Assembly: GCA_937905855.1 (NCBI GenBank) | Contig: CALCWU010000060.1 | Location: forward strand, 1 to 6,292 | Length of the DNA: 6,292 nucleotides | Direction of reading: 5' to 3' | Origin: an uncultured Mollicutes bacterium | Lineage (GTDB): Bacteria > Bacillota_I > Bacilli_A > Acholeplasmatales > Anaeroplasmataceae | Shown: positions 6,245-6,292 of the stretch, in pieces | How positions within the stretch are numbered: the stretch's first letter is position 1 | Layout of the letters: every line of letters starts with the position of its first letter | Notes under the pieces: generated by a model | What the model was told of the DNA's origin: nothing | The model's database searches: none | The model's input: the letters and a program-made list of their open reading frames with translations, nothing else | Program-made: the position numbers and the translations under genes

Positions 6245-6253
6245 ATAGCAAAT
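6233..6253. repeat. 7-7-7 inverted repeat at the integrase break point
   Basis: ATTTGCT (6233-6239) and AGCAAAT (6247-6253) are exact inverted arms around the 7-base GTTGAAT. Two short inverted arms around a 6-8 bp centre is the geometry of a tyrosine recombinase crossover site. The repeat spans the point where the integrase loses family similarity. I found no second complete copy in the window. It could equally be a chance palindrome in AT-rich DNA. Confidence 0.4.
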
Positions 6254-6292
6254 TAAATAATAAGAATAGAAATAAAATAGATCAAAATAATT

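Overview
The window is AT-rich (23% and 38% G+C in the two 60-base lines I counted) and comes from a low-GC Bacillota-type bacterium. Evidence is the strong AGGAGG-like ribosome binding sites, the sigma-A-like promoters, the U-rich hairpin terminators and the Bacillota character of the integrase. Tryptophan codons I checked are TGG and the two long genes have no in-frame TGA, so the standard bacterial code applies rather than the Mycoplasma code. I cannot name the genus from sequence alone.

The centre (361-5513, minus strand) is a complete two-gene type III restriction-modification operon, mod then res. Mod is a beta-class N6-adenine methyltransferase that also provides DNA recognition. Res is a 1046-residue translocase/helicase with a C-terminal PD-(D/E)XK nuclease domain. 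The genes are 11 bases apart, and the mod stop codon lies inside the res Shine-Dalgarno sequence. The operon is insulated by strong hairpin terminators on both sides (318-352 and 5675-5712).

The left flank (1-317) has no long gene but is structured. A short hydrophobic reading frame with a basic tail enters from the left on the plus strand and stops at 83. Facing it on the minus strand is a near-consensus promoter (TTGATA, 17-base spacer, TATAAT) that would make an RNA of about 80 nt. Both would end in the same hairpin at 111-132. A 9-base direct repeat (2-10 and 137-145) gives the small RNA a second region of complementarity to the opposing transcript. This is the layout of a type I (Fst/par-like) toxin-antitoxin locus, cut by the window edge. 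It is the most interesting candidate here, but remains a hypothesis.

The right flank (5514-6292) holds the mod leader, two overlapping divergent promoter candidates, a 17-bp-stem terminator, and a truncated tyrosine recombinase gene (5813-6244, plus strand). The recombinase keeps its N-terminal core-binding domain but stops before every catalytic residue. A 7-7-7 inverted repeat sits exactly at the break. In the mod leader, an 8-base segment is perfectly complementary to the mod ribosome binding site, which suggests translational control. The restriction system between a decayed recombinase and a possible addiction module looks like an accessory (defence) island.
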